Positions 9,621 to 18,834 of a DNA stretch of 64,000 nt are shown piece after piece. The notes below the pieces were generated by a model. That model worked only from the letters and a program-made list of their open reading frames with translations, was not told the origin of the DNA and made no database searches. Both the position numbers and the translations under genes were made by a program. Position 1 is the stretch's first letter, and each line of letters starts with the position of its first letter. Origin of the DNA: G963677445 sp963678275 (lineage in GTDB: Bacteria > Bacteroidota > Ignavibacteria > Ignavibacteriales > Melioribacteraceae); the NCBI GenBank assembly GCA_963678275.1, contig OY782765.1:4278001-4342000 (forward strand). Reading direction: 5' to 3'.

Positions 9621-9822
9621 TATTAAGCTGATTATTAAACCATAGCAAGAGATTATTTTGTCAGGATTCTTATGTTGGTAATGGTACACAATTTTTGCGG
9701 GTGTCTTGATGATAATCCTTATCCGGGCTGACTTGAAGATATAATATTCGGGGGAAACTTGTTAACAATCCGATTTTTTGCTATTCTGCGATAATCAAAA
9801 TAAATTTTTGGAATGAAAGAAT

Positions 9823-11772
9823 ATGATCCTCCTCAAAGATATTATCCTTATCCTTTTTACAGCTATTGTTGTAATTCTGATTCTTTCTAAGATGAAGATT
9901 CCCCCGGTCATAGGGTTTCTGCTTACCGGGATAATAATCGGCCCTTTTTCGTTCGGACTTGTCGATTCTGTTGGAGAGATAGAGGTTCTCGCCGAAATAG
10001 GCGTTATCCTTCTGATGTTCAGCATCGGGCTGGAATTTTCAGTTGATAAGATTAAAGCGATGATGAAGGACTTCCTCTTTTTCGGAGGATTGCAGGTGGC
10101 TGCATGCTGGCTGATATTTTTTATCATAATCAACTTCTTCGGATTGACCCTGACGCAATCGATTGCAGGGGGATTTATACTCGCTTTAAGCAGCACCGCC
10201 ATAGTGCTGAAACTTCTTCAGGATAATGATGAGATAAACAGCCCGCCCGGACTTAAAATGACAGGCATATTGTTGTTTCAGGATGTGGTTATCATTCCCG
10301 CCATGATATTTCTTCCTTTTGTCAACCAGCTCGGAGAGGGGGAAACCGGAAGTATAGTTACAAGTCTGCTTATCGCTGTTGGAGGAGTTATATTAATACT
10401 CCTTTTGAGCAAATATGCTCTTCCCTTTATTTTCAAGGTGATATTAAAATTAAGGATTCCTGACCTTCAGACAGTTACAATTTTTGTTTTCCTTTTCGGA
10501 GTAGCCTTTATTTCATACAAACTGGGTATTTCACTGGCGATGGGAGCTTTTATTGTTGGCATCGCGCTTTCAGATACCGATTACGCTCACCAGATAAACA
10601 CCGATTTTGTCCCTTCCCGACACATCTTTAATTCCATATTTTTCATATCAATTGGAATGTTTGTAAATGTATCCTTTTTTATAAACAACATTCCCGAAGT
10701 TCTTCTTTTCACAATTATTATTATTTTGGTAAAGATCTTTTTTATAACCCTCCTCTTTGTTATTTCCCGGAATCCCCTTAGTGTGGGGATAATTACAGCG
10801 TTCAGTCTGGCCCATATCGGGGAATTTTCATTTATTCTGCTCAGAGAAGCTCAGGAGCATAAAATATTCAGCTCCGATACACACCAGGTTTTCCTTTCAT
10901 CGGCAATCCTGAGTATGTTCCTCATTCCCGTGGCAATTAAAACGGGTAAAAAGATCGCGGCTTCAGGAAAATTTAAGACTGAGATAAAAAAGGGGGAAGT
11001 TAAAAAAACTCTCTCAAATCATACAATTATCGCCGGTTATGGAATAAATGGCCGGAATATTTCCAGAATTCTGAAACTTCTCGATATACCCTATGAAATA
11101 ATAGAGATGAATCCGCAGACAGTTTCAGAATATAAATTAAAAGGTGAGCCGATACGATTCGGCAGTATTGATCACCGGGATAATCTGAAACACATTGGGA
11201 TTGAAAAAGCCTCTCTTTTGATTATCGCGATAAATGATATTGAAGCCGCGAAAAAAAGTGTCAGGGCAGCCAGATCATTAAGCTCAAAAGTAAAGATTAT
11301 CGTAAGAGTTAACTACATTTCACAGGTGGAAACCCTCTATAAGGGGGGCGCCGACCTCGTACTTTCGCAGGATATGGAGACATCGCTGATCTTTATCAAT
11401 CATATCCTGAAATATTATAACATCCCCGATCATGTAAGCCGTATTCAGACAAACCTTCTGCGTGAAGAACATTACAGTTTCTTTTATAATAAAGAAAACA
11501 GGGATCACTGGCGGGTGGCTCTGCTTGATTGCATTGAGCAGGATAATGAACTGTTTTTTGTCGGGTCTCACTCAAAATTTGTTTCCCGCGAAATAGGAGA
11601 ACTTGAACCCTGGAATATGGAGGGAGTTAATGTTATCGGAGTAATAAGGAACAGCGTCGTTATCTCAAAAGAACTCGCCGGACTTAAGCTTGAAAAATTT
11701 GATACGATCATATTCTCCGGGTTTCATAAAAAAGTATATGAGGCTCTTCACTGGATGGAGGAGAACAATTGA
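9823..11772 (+). CDS. KefB-type monovalent cation:proton antiporter
   Basis: 649 residues. Residues 1-385 form about a dozen membrane segments of the CPA2 sodium/proton exchanger fold (PPVIGFLLTGIIIGPFSFGL, ALSSTAIVLKLLQD, FFISIGMFVNVSFF). Residues about 400-515 are a TrkA-N/RCK nucleotide-binding domain with the GYGINGRNI glycine motif, and 560-640 match a TrkA-C domain. Such proteins extrude K+ or Na+ in exchange for H+ under control of NAD(H) or other ligands. The stop overlaps the next start (TTGA), so the SpoIIAA-like protein is translationally coupled. Long repeats upstream obscure the promoter. Confidence 0.9.
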   Translation: MILLKDIILILFTAIVVILILSKMKIPPVIGFLLTGIIIGPFSFGLVDSVGEIEVLAEIGVILLMFSIGLEFSVDKIKAMMKDFLFFGGLQVAACWLIFFIIINFFGLTLTQSIAGGFILALSSTAIVLKLLQDNDEINSPPGLKMTGILLFQDVVIIPAMIFLPFVNQLGEGETGSIVTSLLIAVGGVILILLLSKYALPFIFKVILKLRIPDLQTVTIFVFLFGVAFISYKLGISLAMGAFIVGIALSDTDYAHQINTDFVPSRHIFNSIFFISIGMFVNVSFFINNIPEVLLFTIIIILVKIFFITLLFVISRNPLSVGIITAFSLAHIGEFSFILLREAQEHKIFSSDTHQVFLSSAILSMFLIPVAIKTGKKIAASGKFKTEIKKGEVKKTLSNHTIIAGYGINGRNISRILKLLDIPYEIIEMNPQTVSEYKLKGEPIRFGSIDHRDNLKHIGIEKASLLIIAINDIEAAKKSVRAARSLSSKVKIIVRVNYISQVETLYKGGADLVLSQDMETSLIFINHILKYYNIPDHVSRIQTNLLREEHYSFFYNKENRDHWRVALLDCIEQDNELFFVGSHSKFVSREIGELEPWNMEGVNVIGVIRNSVVISKELAGLKLEKFDTIIFSGFHKKVYEALHWMEENN

Positions 11773-12143
11773 ATATACCTGAAACATTTCTTTATGATGA
11801 AAACAGCAGGATAGTATGCCACAGTATCCGGGGTAAAATGAGTGTGAAAACAGCGCTTACAGGTGTTGAGAATGCTTTAGAATTTGTGCGGAGAGTTGTA
11901 AAAAAATATGGCAGATTTAATCTGCTTCTTGATGTAAAGGAGTATATATTCGAAGATATTGAGGCGCATAAAGTCTGGTCACTCGGCTTTAAGGAAAATG
12001 AACTCCTTAAAAAATATGTAATAAAAACTGCCGTTGTTGGTGAGGACAGTCTGAAACTCCGGACAGAAAAAGAAATGATGGAAACCGATCAGCTCAGTTT
12101 TTTTACAGGTATTGATGAGGCTGCGGACTGGCTCTCATTATGA
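11769..12143 (+). CDS. SpoIIAA-like (STAS) protein coupled to antiporter
   Basis: 124 residues with a TTG start that overlaps the antiporter stop by four bases and follows a ggaggaga ribosome site. The pattern SVKTALTGVENALEFVRRVVKKYGRFNLLLDVKEY and the C-terminal TGIDEAADWL resemble the SpoIIAA-like family (STAS fold) often seen as small cytosolic proteins. Its strict coupling to a KefB-type antiporter suggests a regulatory or accessory subunit. This is inference from position; no ligand site is recognisable. Confidence 0.75.
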   Translation: MNIPETFLYDENSRIVCHSIRGKMSVKTALTGVENALEFVRRVVKKYGRFNLLLDVKEYIFEDIEAHKVWSLGFKENELLKKYVIKTAVVGEDSLKLRTEKEMMETDQLSFFTGIDEAADWLSL

Positions 12144-12720
12144 TTAATGATCCGGGTACTTATAATCGTTTGTTAAGCGAATGTAATTATCCACTACATC
12201 AATATGTCATGCGATATATTTTTCAAATGTCAATTAAATAGAATGATAACATTGGGACGATAATCCATTGTTATAAAACTCTTTACAACCTCACCCCAAC
12301 CCCTCTTACGCCACGGCGCACTTTAATAGCCCTATTAAAGAGGGGGATTTTCCCGGGGGATGCCTCTGGCAATGGTGGGGTTGGAATGCCGGAAAAAACT
12401 TCTTCTTGGCTAATTAACATTCTACTCGTTGATAAATTTATTGTCATCTTGCGTAGAATAGAATAAACCCCCTGAAAAACATCTCTTTAGGAGATGCATA
12501 AAATGGCGCATAATTTATAAAAATATTAAAAATAATATAATGATAATATATTGGTTCTATACATTATTCCCCGAGATAAAAAAGACCCGCCCAAGTTGTT
12601 TTATTGTTAGATTTTTTTCATTTTTATTTTGCGAATGAAATCCTGTAAGTTATTGTTTTTTATTATTGGGATCAGGAGTTCGGAAACTGTTAACGGAATA
12701 ATTATATTTATTAATCAGAG
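12144..12720. repeat. Intergenic repeats upstream of lipoprotein gene
   Basis: About 12286-12390 holds a nested inverted element (caacctcacccc ... ggtggggttgg outside; cccctctt ... aagaggg inside) related to the module at 9350-9490. About 12474-12510 is a small hairpin repeat (catctct ... ggagatgcataaaatggcg) with an inverted copy near 31605. About 12620-12685 is a member of the gggatcaggagttc family, just upstream of the next gene. No gene is seen. Confidence 0.6.
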
Positions 12721-12726
12721 TTGAAA

Positions 12727-13572
12727 ATGCAAAAATATTTTATCTTGTTGTTAATGATATCTATGTTCTCCGGCTGCGCAGAACAATATCAGCCTCTTAA
12801 AAAAATCAATTCGGATAATAGTAACTCCAGGCTCATTATTTATCCTGTTTCCCCAAAAGATGAATTTGGTCCTAAAAATAATATCCCTGTAATTGAACAC
12901 CCGATTGTAATAAGTGACAGCGCTGTTATTTCACAAATTAAAAATGAATGGTTGCTAACAAAAACAATACCATCAAATAAACCTTATATGATGTATAAGG
13001 CTATTTTTTATGTAAATAACAGAGCAAGAGAATACTGTTTCTTTGATGATAAATTTCAGCTTTTATTCAGTGAGGGAAGTTTTTACCATTTTTCCGGGAC
13101 ACTTCTGTTTAAGCATAAAACATCATTTCAAGATTGTCCCGATTATTATCTTTCATTTGATGATGTATATTCCGCGCGGGCTTTAAGAAAAGGAATGTCG
13201 GATATGGGGGGGATTATAATTGAAAAGGAAGGTCAGTGCGAAAAGTGGAGAAGTTTTGAAGGAAGATTTGAGATACCTTTTATTGATGACACTCTTACTC
13301 ATGAAGAGAAATGGAATGAGTTGGAAGATACCGTAAAGACATTTATTGATCGGAATGAGTTTGGATATTGTTATCGTTCCGACACTAACATCATTTATCT
13401 TTTATGCGATGAGATAGTATCGGATTCCCTTTTTCCAATCTATGATATTTTAGGAGAATATCATAAATATTCCTCAATCGGCTTCCGGACGATAGGTGTT
13501 AGCAAGTCTGATATAGAATTAATTGCCGAAATCAACAATGCTTCAATATCAAAGATCACCGGGAGAGAATGA
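12727..13572 (+). CDS. Hypothetical lipoprotein
   Basis: 281 residues from the ATG at 12727, preferred because cagag lies seven bases upstream; an in-frame TTG at 12721 would add two residues. The signal ends ISMFSGC (Cys17). The mature part is mixed alpha/beta with no motif I recognise. It contains a single mid-protein YREYCFFDDKFQLL-like region and a C-terminal IGVSKSDIELIAEIN segment. It converges on the amylase gene and its end abuts that gene's terminator hairpin, which may serve both genes. Function unknown. Confidence 0.65.
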   Translation: MQKYFILLLMISMFSGCAEQYQPLKKINSDNSNSRLIIYPVSPKDEFGPKNNIPVIEHPIVISDSAVISQIKNEWLLTKTIPSNKPYMMYKAIFYVNNRAREYCFFDDKFQLLFSEGSFYHFSGTLLFKHKTSFQDCPDYYLSFDDVYSARALRKGMSDMGGIIIEKEGQCEKWRSFEGRFEIPFIDDTLTHEEKWNELEDTVKTFIDRNEFGYCYRSDTNIIYLLCDEIVSDSLFPIYDILGEYHKYSSIGFRTIGVSKSDIELIAEINNASISKITGRE

Positions 13573-13599
13573 AAAAAGGACAGAATAAAATTCTGCCCT
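13572..13599 (-). terminator. Terminator between convergent genes
   Basis: On the minus strand a 10-bp stem (agggcagaat/attctgtcct with one G-T pair, loop ttt) is followed by six T residues. The stem includes the stop codon of the amylase gene. It probably ends amylase transcription and may also act on the lipoprotein gene from the other side. Confidence 0.75.
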
Positions 13600-15508
13600 A
13601 CAATTTTTGAATGAGTATCGCGGCGCTTTCAGGGGGCGTCTCTATTTTAAGAACGCCTTTATCTTTCCGCTGAACTTTATATCCCGATAATATCTCTTCA
13701 TACTGATTATCATATTTAACAGGAATGTCAATTTCCCAGGTTTTATCGCTAACGTTAAAAATGGCGATAGCTTCATTCTTCGCGTCATACCTGCTATAGG
13801 CGAGTATTTTTCTCTCATCATCGGTAATAAGGAATTCCAGTTTTCCTGTCTGAAGAACCGGGTTATCATTTCGGATTTTTATCATTTCCCTGTACATGGA
13901 GAATATTTTTTCGTCAAATTTCACCTCATCAATCGGGCGGTCTTTTCCATAAGGATGCACTTCTTCCGGTTCAAAATCATAATCGGGCCAGATAAGGGGT
14001 TTGCGGGTATCATCCATATCGGCTCCCCACATTCCCATTTCATCCCCTGCCCAGATATGGGGGGATCCAATATAAGTATACTGGTGAGCCAGCAAAAGTT
14101 TCAGGGTATTTAAGGTTTTCTCACCCGGTTTATTGATCTTGTAGTTATTGCCGGGAGAGGGCGCGGCCTCATATTTATATTTTTTTTCATGGTTATATAA
14201 AGATGTTAAAACTCTCGGGGCGTCGTGACTCGCGGCCAGGTTCATCATAGCGTAATTATTCTGTTCCCGCAGATTTGATCGGAAGGAATTCAGGCTGTCG
14301 ACAAACTCCGATACCTTTATTTCAGCAGGGGCTTTGGCGAAAAAGTGACGGGCCGCCCGGTACCATCTGTAATTCATAACGCCGTCAAAAATATCACCCT
14401 CAAGAAATGGTTTCGGATCGAGCAGTTTGTCGGGGAATTCCTCCCACCATATCTCTCCGAGAAGATAAGCGTCAGGATTTATGCTTCTGACAAATTTTCT
14501 GTAATCGCGCCAGAAACCGAGGGGCAGATCTGCCGCGACGTCGAGCCGGAAACCATCGACGCCATCGGAGGGATCACCATCTCCATCCGGGTCGAGCCAG
14601 CGGGCGCATACATTAAATATGTGTTTTTTTGTTTTTTCATTGGCAATATTGCCTTCGAACGCTTTCACTGATTTTACATGATCAACAAATTCAGTCTCTT
14701 TTATTTCGGGCAGATCAGGCACATTCATCCAGCCCCGGTATTCAAATTCATTCTCCGGCGTTTCGGGATCGTCAAACTTTTTCACCCAGTACCAGTCACT
14801 GTATTTTGATTTTTGACCATTTTTCAGGATATCCTCCCAGGCCCAGAAAGTGTGGCCGGTATGGTTCCATGAATAATCAAGGATCACCCGGATACCTTTT
14901 TCGTGAAATGCTTTGATAACATTAACGAACATTTTATCGGCACCTGTCATTTTCCAGGTCGAGGGATTTTCAGGAATTTCGGCGGCTGTAAGTTTCAGAT
15001 CCTCTTCCGGAGAAGGACCAAAATTGTGGTCGATATGCCGCCAGTGTTTCGCGTCATATTTATGCAGTGAGGGGGCGTCGTTAAGGGGATTAAAATAGAT
15101 GGCGGTCACTCCCAGGGAATCGAGATAATCTATTTTGTCGAGCACACCCTGAAGATCTCCCCCGTAACGGCGGACAAGGGTTTTCTGGTTGATATGTGAA
15201 ATGGGATTTCCGTTAAAATCTTTTTTACCCTCAAGCTCCTTAAACCAGTGATCAGGTTTATACCAGTCATGTGTCCAGGGAGTTATTTCCCATCCCGCCG
15301 GTATCACGCCCGGGTAAGCGCCGACAATATCCTCTTTTCGCGGATCATTTGTACTGTCGCCATTCCGGAACCGCTCAACAAATACCTGGTACCAGACTAT
15401 ATGTTTCGACCATTCCGGCGCGTCGGTAAAAGCCGTTTTTTGAATCGGCCTGTTTTCCGAACAGGAAATAAGAATTACAGCAGTTAATAATATTAAGATT
15501 TTTCTCAT
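13598..15508 (-). CDS. GH13 alpha-amylase-family lipoprotein
   Basis: 636 residues with lipobox VILISC (Cys16). The catalytic barrel shows the GH13 signature regions: ILDYSWNHTGH (region I), GFRLDVAADL with the nucleophile Asp (about 324), YLLGEIWWEE with the acid/base Glu (about 352) and NLAASHDAPR with the conserved His-Asp (about 427). A beta-sandwich domain follows (about 555-636). The domain pattern resembles cyclomaltodextrinase/neopullulanase-type enzymes acting on maltodextrins. The lipid anchor places it in the periplasm or on the surface. It lies alone, with a terminator at its 3' end. Region IV has SHD instead of the usual NHD. Confidence 0.9.
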   Translation of the reverse strand: MRKILILLTAVILISCSENRPIQKTAFTDAPEWSKHIVWYQVFVERFRNGDSTNDPRKEDIVGAYPGVIPAGWEITPWTHDWYKPDHWFKELEGKKDFNGNPISHINQKTLVRRYGGDLQGVLDKIDYLDSLGVTAIYFNPLNDAPSLHKYDAKHWRHIDHNFGPSPEEDLKLTAAEIPENPSTWKMTGADKMFVNVIKAFHEKGIRVILDYSWNHTGHTFWAWEDILKNGQKSKYSDWYWVKKFDDPETPENEFEYRGWMNVPDLPEIKETEFVDHVKSVKAFEGNIANEKTKKHIFNVCARWLDPDGDGDPSDGVDGFRLDVAADLPLGFWRDYRKFVRSINPDAYLLGEIWWEEFPDKLLDPKPFLEGDIFDGVMNYRWYRAARHFFAKAPAEIKVSEFVDSLNSFRSNLREQNNYAMMNLAASHDAPRVLTSLYNHEKKYKYEAAPSPGNNYKINKPGEKTLNTLKLLLAHQYTYIGSPHIWAGDEMGMWGADMDDTRKPLIWPDYDFEPEEVHPYGKDRPIDEVKFDEKIFSMYREMIKIRNDNPVLQTGKLEFLITDDERKILAYSRYDAKNEAIAIFNVSDKTWEIDIPVKYDNQYEEILSGYKVQRKDKGVLKIETPPESAAILIQKL

Positions 15509-15544
15509 AGTAATCTATTCTCTATTTTATCGATTTTTAGTTCC

Positions 15545-15773
15545 GTAGGACAGGCTTTCCAGCCTGTCCCTCTGGGGCCTGTCCTTCCCCGAGAGACCTC
15601 AACCGCCGTGGCGTGCCGCCTGTCCTATCTGCATGGACCATTCCGGCCGCCTGTAAGTACCTGGCTTGTCAGAAGGGACAAATCCAGGCGTCTGAGAACA
15701 GGAACACTCAGGTGAACAGAATTTCCCCGGCAGGGACAGGTCCGAGAGGGATAAACCGGAAAGCATGTCCTAC
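15545..15773. repeat. 229-bp inverted-end repeat element
   Basis: The ends pair as gtaggacaggctttcc with ggaaagcatgtcctac (15 of 16). Inside, 15548-15569 is a perfect hairpin, ggacaggct/agcctgtcc with loop ttcc. The equivalent hairpin at 25967-25988 has ggacagcct/aggctgtcc, so both arms changed together. The element lies just past the 3' end of the sulfatase gene. Confidence 0.7.
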
Positions 15774-15812
15774 ATATTTGTTCCAAACTATATTCCCCAG
15801 TTACCCAGGCAA

Positions 15813-17411
15813 TTATCTTAATTTCTCCAGATCCTTTTTTATAAATTTTTGATCAAGCTCTTCCGAATCGCCATATTTTTCACGGAGGTCCATGAGATCG
15901 AGTCTGAGGCTGTGAGCAACCCTTGAAAGCTCACCGTCACCATAAACATTATTCATTTCATGGGGATCCATGGTGAGATCGTAAAGTTCCCATTCATCGA
16001 CGTCATAATAAAAATGAATCAGCTTAAAATCTTTCGTTCTGATTCCGTAATGCCTTTTTACTGAGTGGATTCCCGGGTACTCATAATAATGGTAATAAAC
16101 AGCGCGTCTCCAGTTATCATTATTCCCGGAAAAAAGGGGAATCATACTCATACCCTGCATCTCTGCCGGAACGGCTGTTCCCGCGGCTTCGAGAATTGTA
16201 GGAGCGTAATCGATATTCTGCACAAGGTCTTCGTTTACGGAACCGGGTTGTATTTTACCGGGCCAGCGGATAAGTAAGGGAGTCCGGAATGATTCTTCAT
16301 ACATAAATCTTTTATCGAACCAGCCATGTTCTCCGAGGAAAAATCCCTGGTCCGATGTATAAATAACTATTGTATTCTCAGCAAGCCCTTCTTCATCAAG
16401 CAGATCGAGCAGTCTGCCTGTATTTCTGTCGACACTCAGGATAGTCCCCAGGTAATCCTCCATGTATCGCCGGTATTTCCATTTGGTCAGGGCTTTTCCT
16501 TTTGGGGTATTCTTTTCAAAATCCTCATTTATCGGGCCATATACCGCGTCCCATTTCTCTTTTTCCGAGCTGTTCAGTCGGTTGTATCTTTCTGTGTAAT
16601 TATTTTCATACCAGTCGTAAAACTCTTCTATTCCAAGTTTCTTAAGGATATCAGGATTTATTTTGTTATCCATACTCAGGGCCATGTGATCGGCGATTCT
16701 CATTTCCGCATCTTTAGCGGCGGCGCCTCTTCCCGGGTAATCATCAAACAATGTTTCAGGTTCCGGTATCTCTTTATCTGCGAAAGCCCCGATATCTTCC
16801 ATTGAGGGCCACCATTGCCTGTGGGGAGCTTTATGATTATACATCAGCAAAAATGGTTTTTTTGTATCCCGGATTGACTTAATGAAATCAGCCGCTATAT
16901 CGGTAATGATATCGGTGACATAACCATGGTCTGTAACAATTCCTTCGGGAGTCAGGAATTCCGGATCGTAATAATTTCCCTGGTCGGGTAAAATCTTCCA
17001 GTAATCAAATCCGGTCGGTTCCGATTTCAGATGCCATTTCCCGACAACGGCTGTCTGATACCCGTTTTCCCTGAGTATTTTAGGGAAAGTAACCTGTGAT
17101 GAATCAAATCTTTCGAGATTATCCCTTACCCCGTTCAGATGACTGAATTTACCTGTGAGAGCGACTGCCCTGCTGGGAGAACAAATAGAATTTGTTACAA
17201 AGGAATTTTGGAAAATCATTCCTTCCCCGGCAAGTCTGTCAATATTGGGAGTCTGTATCAGGTCCGATCCGTAGGCGCTGATTGCCTGGCAGGCATGATC
17301 ATCCGACATAATCAGGATTATATTGGGGCGTTTTGCCTTTTTTTCATCAGGATTTTTGCCGCATGAAAGAAGAATAGTGGCCGCGGCAATAATTATCAGC
17401 AGGTTTTTCAT
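15813..17411 (-). CDS. Sulfatase lipoprotein
   Basis: 532 residues with lipobox ILLSC (Cys17). RPNIILIMSDDHA supplies the metal-binding Asp pair. CSPSR at 77-81 is the CxPxR motif whose Cys is converted to formylglycine. GKWHL and the late TSDQGFFLGEHGWFDKR complete the type I sulfatase signature. It removes sulfate esters, probably from sulfated polysaccharide or glycan, outside the cytoplasm. It may belong with the neighbouring GH13 lipoprotein in carbohydrate use, though the two are separated by 300 bases holding a repeat. No maturase gene is in the window. Confidence 0.92.
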   Translation of the reverse strand: MKNLLIIIAAATILLSCGKNPDEKKAKRPNIILIMSDDHACQAISAYGSDLIQTPNIDRLAGEGMIFQNSFVTNSICSPSRAVALTGKFSHLNGVRDNLERFDSSQVTFPKILRENGYQTAVVGKWHLKSEPTGFDYWKILPDQGNYYDPEFLTPEGIVTDHGYVTDIITDIAADFIKSIRDTKKPFLLMYNHKAPHRQWWPSMEDIGAFADKEIPEPETLFDDYPGRGAAAKDAEMRIADHMALSMDNKINPDILKKLGIEEFYDWYENNYTERYNRLNSSEKEKWDAVYGPINEDFEKNTPKGKALTKWKYRRYMEDYLGTILSVDRNTGRLLDLLDEEGLAENTIVIYTSDQGFFLGEHGWFDKRFMYEESFRTPLLIRWPGKIQPGSVNEDLVQNIDYAPTILEAAGTAVPAEMQGMSMIPLFSGNNDNWRRAVYYHYYEYPGIHSVKRHYGIRTKDFKLIHFYYDVDEWELYDLTMDPHEMNNVYGDGELSRVAHSLRLDLMDLREKYGDSEELDQKFIKKDLEKLR

Positions 17412-17507
17412 ATTAACATCCGGTTATTGGTGGCGCAATCAAATTTAAAGATACAATAATTAATTGAAAAAAGAATCAACTGAAGGAAAGAATCGCATAG
17501 TTTTAAA

Positions 17508-18113
17508 CTATCTAAAAAACATATCATCTTTCCAGTTTGCAGGATTATTAAGGATATAATTACTGATTTTTAAAAATGATTTTTCATTCCGTATAATATG
17601 ATCATGAAATCCATACTGCCAGTCAAAATTGTATTCAAGACGATTTGTATGTTTTGTCACTGCTGATTTATATGAGCCAATTATTGAAGATACAGTATTT
17701 TTGCCCTGATTTTGAAATCGTATTTGCCCGGGTGTTTTCTTATCATCATTCAGATTTTTTTGTTCAAATTGATGCGGTTGTAGAGACAAGGCATGCCTTG
17801 TCTCTACAGGGTGCATATTCCGATCAGTGGCATAGTCTTCATTCCCAATTAATTTAATTATACCATGAATATGATTGGGCATAACAACAAACGATTCCAA
17901 TTCAATATTTTTTGCGTGATTTTTAATTTCATACCAGAGAACATCAGCAATAACTCCGACATGTGATAGCACCATCCTGTTGTTTACTATTTCACCAAAA
18001 TAGCACTCCCGCTCAAATGCGCAGATGGTAATAAAATATGCTGCGTCGTTGGCGTAATCCCAATCTTGGAGTCTTGCAGATTCAATTCTGTATTTCCCTC
18101 TGAATTTAGCCAT
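17508..18113 (-). CDS. REP-associated tyrosine transposase (RAYT, Y1/HUH)
   Basis: 201 residues. The HUH motif is seen in VVMPNHIHGIIKL, and the catalytic Tyr is probably in SIIGSYKSAVTKH. The C-terminus YGFHDHIIRNEKSFLKISNYI is typical of the REP-associated branch of IS200/IS605-like enzymes, which nick single-stranded hairpins. The linker between these motifs encodes VETRHALSLQ. That stretch is a perfect 28-bp palindrome (17780-17807) identical to three copies in the array at 26.1-27.1 kb. The gene stands alone with no transposon ends evident, as is usual for domesticated RAYTs. Confidence 0.88.
   Translation of the reverse strand: MAKFRGKYRIESARLQDWDYANDAAYFITICAFERECYFGEIVNNRMVLSHVGVIADVLWYEIKNHAKNIELESFVVMPNHIHGIIKLIGNEDYATDRNMHPVETRHALSLQPHQFEQKNLNDDKKTPGQIRFQNQGKNTVSSIIGSYKSAVTKHTNRLEYNFDWQYGFHDHIIRNEKSFLKISNYILNNPANWKDDMFFR
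17780..17807. repeat. 28-bp perfect palindrome inside the RAYT gene
   Basis: The half-site is gtagagacaaggca, followed by its exact complement. It lies in frame in the transposase gene and reads ETRHALSL on both strands. Identical copies lie at 26136-26163, 26588-26615 and 27039-27066. Confidence 0.97.
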
Positions 18114-18433
18114 ATCTTTATACCCCGGCCAATCTTTTTGAATTATTTCAATAGGAGTTAAAATACTAATTTTCTATTAAATATACATAGGAATCTAAAT
18201 TGGAGCTATAAAAATATGTTTTATATTCCTGTTCCTTTATATCGAACTGATGTTGATATTATATAGTATAAGTTGATATCAGGCCAAAATGGAGATAATG
18301 CCGGCAAAATCAAAAAAAATCCTTTCCACCTTGTGTCCTTTGTGCCTTCTTCGTGTCCTTTGTGGTTAGACATCCTTTAAAATTAATTTTGAAATAGCTA
18401 ATTCATTTTATATTTTTGATTCGTTAAATAATT
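18114..18433. other. Intergenic region before the riboswitch
   Basis: AT-rich with no gene seen. A phrase at about 18330-18370 (gtgtcctttgtgccttcttc followed by a gtgtcctttgtgg repeat) has a diverged relative near 50979-51014. The promoter of the B12 operon should lie in the last 100 or so bases, but no clear consensus was recognised. Confidence 0.4.
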
Positions 18434-18578
18434 ACGGTGCCTCATGCGTGAGGAGAATAGGGAATCCGGTGAAAATCCGGAGCTGCCCCGTAACTGTAAG
18501 AGACGTCCTGAATAATGCCACTGCATGGATTTTGTGGGAAGGCGATATTGTTGTCTCGAGCCAGGAGACCTGCCGTAG
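18434..18578 (+). ncRNA. Cobalamin riboswitch
   Basis: The order and sequence of conserved blocks match the adenosylcobalamin-type aptamer: ggtgcc at the start, the ggaatccggtgaaaatccgg stem, agctgccccgtaactgta, gccactg...tgggaaggc (B12 box region), and gagccaggagacctgccgt at the 3' side. An aacctt/aaggtt hairpin at 18592-18610 may belong to the expression platform. In this class ligand binding usually lowers expression of uptake genes when B12 is plentiful. The first start codon is about 255 bases downstream at 18835, and all four following genes read away from it. Confidence 0.95.
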
Positions 18579-18834
18579 TTTTGATCAGTTAATAACCTTC
18601 GCGGGTAAGGTTGCTGTTATGAGAAATTTTATTACATATCGATTTTTCCTCCCCCCCGGGCATTGCGTGTCCCCCGAAGATATTTCTGATCCTGAGCTAA
18701 ACCTGTCGCGGTCTTTGTTTTAAAAACATAGGGCAAAGAAAAATTATCCCTTCCTTCCTGTTTCTCTCCTTTAACATGAGAGGCCGGGAGCGGGTTAGAA
18801 ATTCTTTTCAAGCGGCGGAAAGAGATGGAAAATA
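18579..18834 (+). promoter_or_regulatory. Leader between B12 aptamer and first gene
   Basis: It contains the aacctt/aaggtt hairpin (18592-18610) and a purine-rich ribosome site (aaagagatgg) just before the ATG at 18835. No classical terminator stem plus U-tract is obvious, so control could be at translation or by a structure not recognised here. Confidence 0.5.
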
